A stretch of 6,876 nucleotides of DNA, taken from positions 224 to 7,099 of the forward strand of contig PFPP01000036.1 in NCBI GenBank assembly GCA_002793115.1. Reading direction: 5' to 3'. Source of the stretch: Candidatus Kaiserbacteria bacterium CG_4_10_14_0_2_um_filter_50_16. Its GTDB lineage: Bacteria > Patescibacteriota > Minisyncoccia > Phycocordibacterales > Phycocordibacteraceae. Positions 5,930 to 6,876 of this stretch are shown piece by piece; position 1 is the stretch's first letter; each line of letters starts with the position of its first letter. A program made the position numbers and the translations under genes. Under the pieces are notes generated by a model. That model saw nothing but the letters and a program-made list of their open reading frames with translations, was not told the origin of the DNA and ran no database searches.

Positions 5930-6471
5930 GGGTGATGAGAGAGCGCCGCCTTCAGTCGCGCATCCTTGCCGGTTATTCCATCAGGAATTGATTGCAGTGC
6001 CTTACGCGCTTCGCGCTCGGTATAGCCGAGGGCGACGAGCGTATCGAAGACCTCGCCATCGGCATTGTCGTGCGAACGCGGACCGACCTTGTCAGTGAGT
6101 TCGACAACCATCTTTTCAGCGCCCTTCTTCCCGAGCCCGACGACCTTGGTGAGATATGTAAGATCGCGCTTCCCTATAGCGCCCTCGAGCGCCTCGCGCG
6201 AAGCTCGGCGCAACACGCTGAGCGCCGTCTTAGGCCCGACACCAGAAACCGAGAGGACAAGTTCAAAGAAATCGCGGTCGGCAACATCTGGGAAACCATA
6301 GAGTTCAAGGCCGTCCTGCTTCAGCGCCAGATGCGTCGCGAGATTTGCTTCGCTGCCTACCTGAAGCGTTTGCGGAGTACTCATGCGCACCTCGATACCG
6401 AAACCCGCAACCTCGATGACGGCGCTTACCAGCCCCACGCTAAACACCTTCCCGCGAATCTGTCGAATCAT
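5926..6471 (-). CDS. ruvA: RuvA, Holliday-junction recognition subunit
   Basis: RuvA binds four-way DNA junctions as a tetramer and loads the RuvB helicase motor for branch migration. The 181-residue protein has the N-terminal OB-fold opening MIRQIRGKVFS, and the acidic-pin loop KQDGLELYGF (51-60), where D53 and E56 lie near the acidic pin of E. coli RuvA. Two helix-hairpin-helix motifs follow: SVSGVGPKTALSVL (74-87) and VVGLGKKGAEKMVVEL (110-125). The C-terminal domain III (about 138-178), which contacts RuvB, includes DTLVALGYTEREARKAL. It is slightly shorter than the 203 residues of E. coli RuvA, mostly in the linker. It is first in a leftward operon with the murE-like gene (ATGA overlap). 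Neither ruvB nor ruvC lies in the window. No Shine-Dalgarno precedes the ATG; the start is fixed by family similarity. Confidence 0.96.
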   Translation of the reverse strand: MIRQIRGKVFSVGLVSAVIEVAGFGIEVRMSTPQTLQVGSEANLATHLALKQDGLELYGFPDVADRDFFELVLSVSGVGPKTALSVLRRASREALEGAIGKRDLTYLTKVVGLGKKGAEKMVVELTDKVGPRSHDNADGEVFDTLVALGYTEREARKALQSIPDGITGKDARLKAALSHHP

Positions 6472-6483
6472 ATTGTTATCGTA
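6472..6483 (-). promoter_or_regulatory. -10-like hexamer of ruvA, leaderless spacing
   Basis: On the minus strand TACGAT (6483 down to 6478) is followed by AACAAT and the ATG at 6471. It matches four of six consensus bases, including the key TA at the front and AT at the end, at the same -12 to -7 position seen at the other first genes. No convincing -35 and no Shine-Dalgarno are present. This is the weakest of the four. Confidence 0.38.
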
Positions 6484-6490
6484 CTACCAT

Positions 6491-6523
6491 TTGCCATAAA
6501 ACGGGAGATAGCGTATATATAAA
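6491..6523 (+). promoter_or_regulatory. Sigma-70-type promoter of rpsT with leaderless or near-leaderless start
   Basis: TTGCCA (6491-6496, five of six -35 consensus bases) lies 17 bases before TATATA (6514-6519), an ideal spacer; that pair predicts a start near 6526, only 4 bases before the ATG. The overlapping TATAAA (6518-6523) sits exactly at -12 to -7 of the ATG at 6530 and would give a fully leaderless transcript, though with a 21-base spacer. AGGG (6523-6526) is only 3 bases from the ATG and would be at the very 5' end of such an RNA, so it is unlikely to act as a normal ribosome site. Confidence 0.65.
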
Positions 6524-6529
6524 GGGCAC

Positions 6530-6796
6530 ATGGCTATCACCAGCTCGGCAAAAAAGGCGATTCGTTCTTCAGCGAGGAAGCACCTCTTTAATCTGCGTCG
6601 CAAGGACGCGGTGCACGACGCCATCAAAGCGCTTCTAAAGGCGCTCACTGCGAAAGATGTCGCAGGGGCCGAGAAGCTTCTCCCTGCGGCCTACACCGCA
6701 ATCGATAAGGCCTACAAGCGCGACGTGATTAAGGCGAACACCGCCAACCGCAAGAAATCCCGTCTCGCCTCAGCAATCAAGCGCGCTCAGATGTAG
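6530..6796 (+). CDS. rpsT: 30S ribosomal protein S20
   Basis: S20 is a primary 16S rRNA-binding protein of the small subunit body. The 88-residue product matches the usual length (about 85-90) and composition: strongly basic and helical throughout. The N-terminal AITSSAKKAIRSSARKHLFN (2-21) corresponds to the conserved 'N-x-K-S-A-K-K-R' start with its RK-rich helix. The segment AYTAIDKAYKRDVIKANTAN (54-73) and the end RKKSRLASAIKRA (74-86) correspond to the conserved 'D-x-A-x-x-K-G-I-I-H-K-N-x-A-A-R-x-K-S-R-L' block. It is transcribed divergently from ruvA out of a 58-base intergenic region and appears monocistronic, with a hairpin 7 bases after the stop codon. Confidence 0.96.
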   Translation: MAITSSAKKAIRSSARKHLFNLRRKDAVHDAIKALLKALTAKDVAGAEKLLPAAYTAIDKAYKRDVIKANTANRKKSRLASAIKRAQM

Positions 6797-6803
6797 TTTT
6801 AGT

Positions 6804-6843
6804 ACACTTCATAGCTCTGTTTCCCAACAGAGCTAAATAGTGT
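6804..6843 (+). terminator. Strong hairpin downstream of rpsT, no T-tract
   Basis: TAGCTCTGTT (6812-6821) and AACAGAGCTA (6826-6835) form a perfect 10-bp stem closed by the loop TCCC. An outer 5-bp stem ACACT (6804-6808) with AGTGT (6839-6843) extends it across a 3x3 internal loop. Its place right after rpsT suggests transcript termination or 3'-end protection, but neither strand has the T-run of a classic intrinsic terminator, unlike the one at 33-72. It could also belong to a structured RNA continuing past the window edge; a second small inverted repeat GGTT-CTC-AACC follows at 6854-6864. Confidence 0.55.
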
Positions 6844-6876
6844 CTCTATGGTTGGTTCTCAACCGCTAAGTTCTAT

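Noticed and set aside
5992..6522. 176-residue plus-strand frame opposite ruvA
   Set aside because: It is antisense to well-conserved ruvA and runs into the divergent promoter region; it has no start signal and no recognisable motif.
6848..6876. ATG opening a frame to the window edge after rpsT
   Set aside because: Only nine codons are visible, no -10 hexamer sits at -12 and no Shine-Dalgarno is present, so nothing supports a gene.
1..6876. CRISPR array, insertion sequence, prophage or defence system
   Set aside because: No spaced direct repeats, transposase, integrase or terminal inverted repeats are visible; all genes are housekeeping or exported-protein genes.

Overview
The window looks like chromosomal DNA of a Candidate Phyla Radiation (Patescibacteria) bacterium, most likely a Parcubacteria-type lineage. 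This is inferred from the compact, trimmed proteins (a Pol I without a full proofreading domain, a 233-residue delta-like protein, a MurE-like ligase without its N-terminal domain), the tight ATGA-type gene overlaps, a tRNA with no encoded CCA, and an N-anchored lamin-tail-like exported protein. TGA is a normal stop here (polA, the murE-like gene and ruvA all end in TGA), so this is not a lineage that recodes UGA as glycine.

Layout. Bases 1-32 hold only the tail of something unidentified, followed by a clear intrinsic terminator (33-72). A rightward operon tsaE-polA-holA-like (90-3602) has overlapping genes throughout. It converges on a leftward block: reading right to left from 6471, ruvA overlaps a murE-like ligase, then after 12 bases comes an exported lamin-tail-like protein, then tRNA-Lys(UUU), whose 3' end lies 3 bases from the holA-like stop codon. 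A 58-base divergent intergenic region separates ruvA from rightward rpsT (6530-6796). rpsT is followed by a strong hairpin that lacks a T-tract. No stretch over 300 bases is without a gene.

Functions. The rightward operon joins tRNA t6A modification (TsaE) with DNA replication and repair (Pol I and a delta-like clamp-loader protein). The leftward block joins Holliday-junction processing (RuvA), peptidoglycan precursor synthesis (MurE-like), a surface or exported protein of unknown role, and a lysine tRNA. rpsT encodes ribosomal protein S20. No mobile element, CRISPR array, phage gene or defence system is visible; this is core-genome sequence.

The most interesting signal is regulatory. The four genes that appear to begin transcripts (tsaE, ruvA, the lamin-tail-like gene, rpsT) each have a -10-like hexamer at exactly -12 to -7 relative to the ATG and no well-placed Shine-Dalgarno sequence. 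That spacing puts the predicted transcription start at or within a few bases of the start codon. The operon-internal gene polA instead has a good Shine-Dalgarno sequence. This suggests leaderless initiation for first genes and SD or coupled initiation inside operons.
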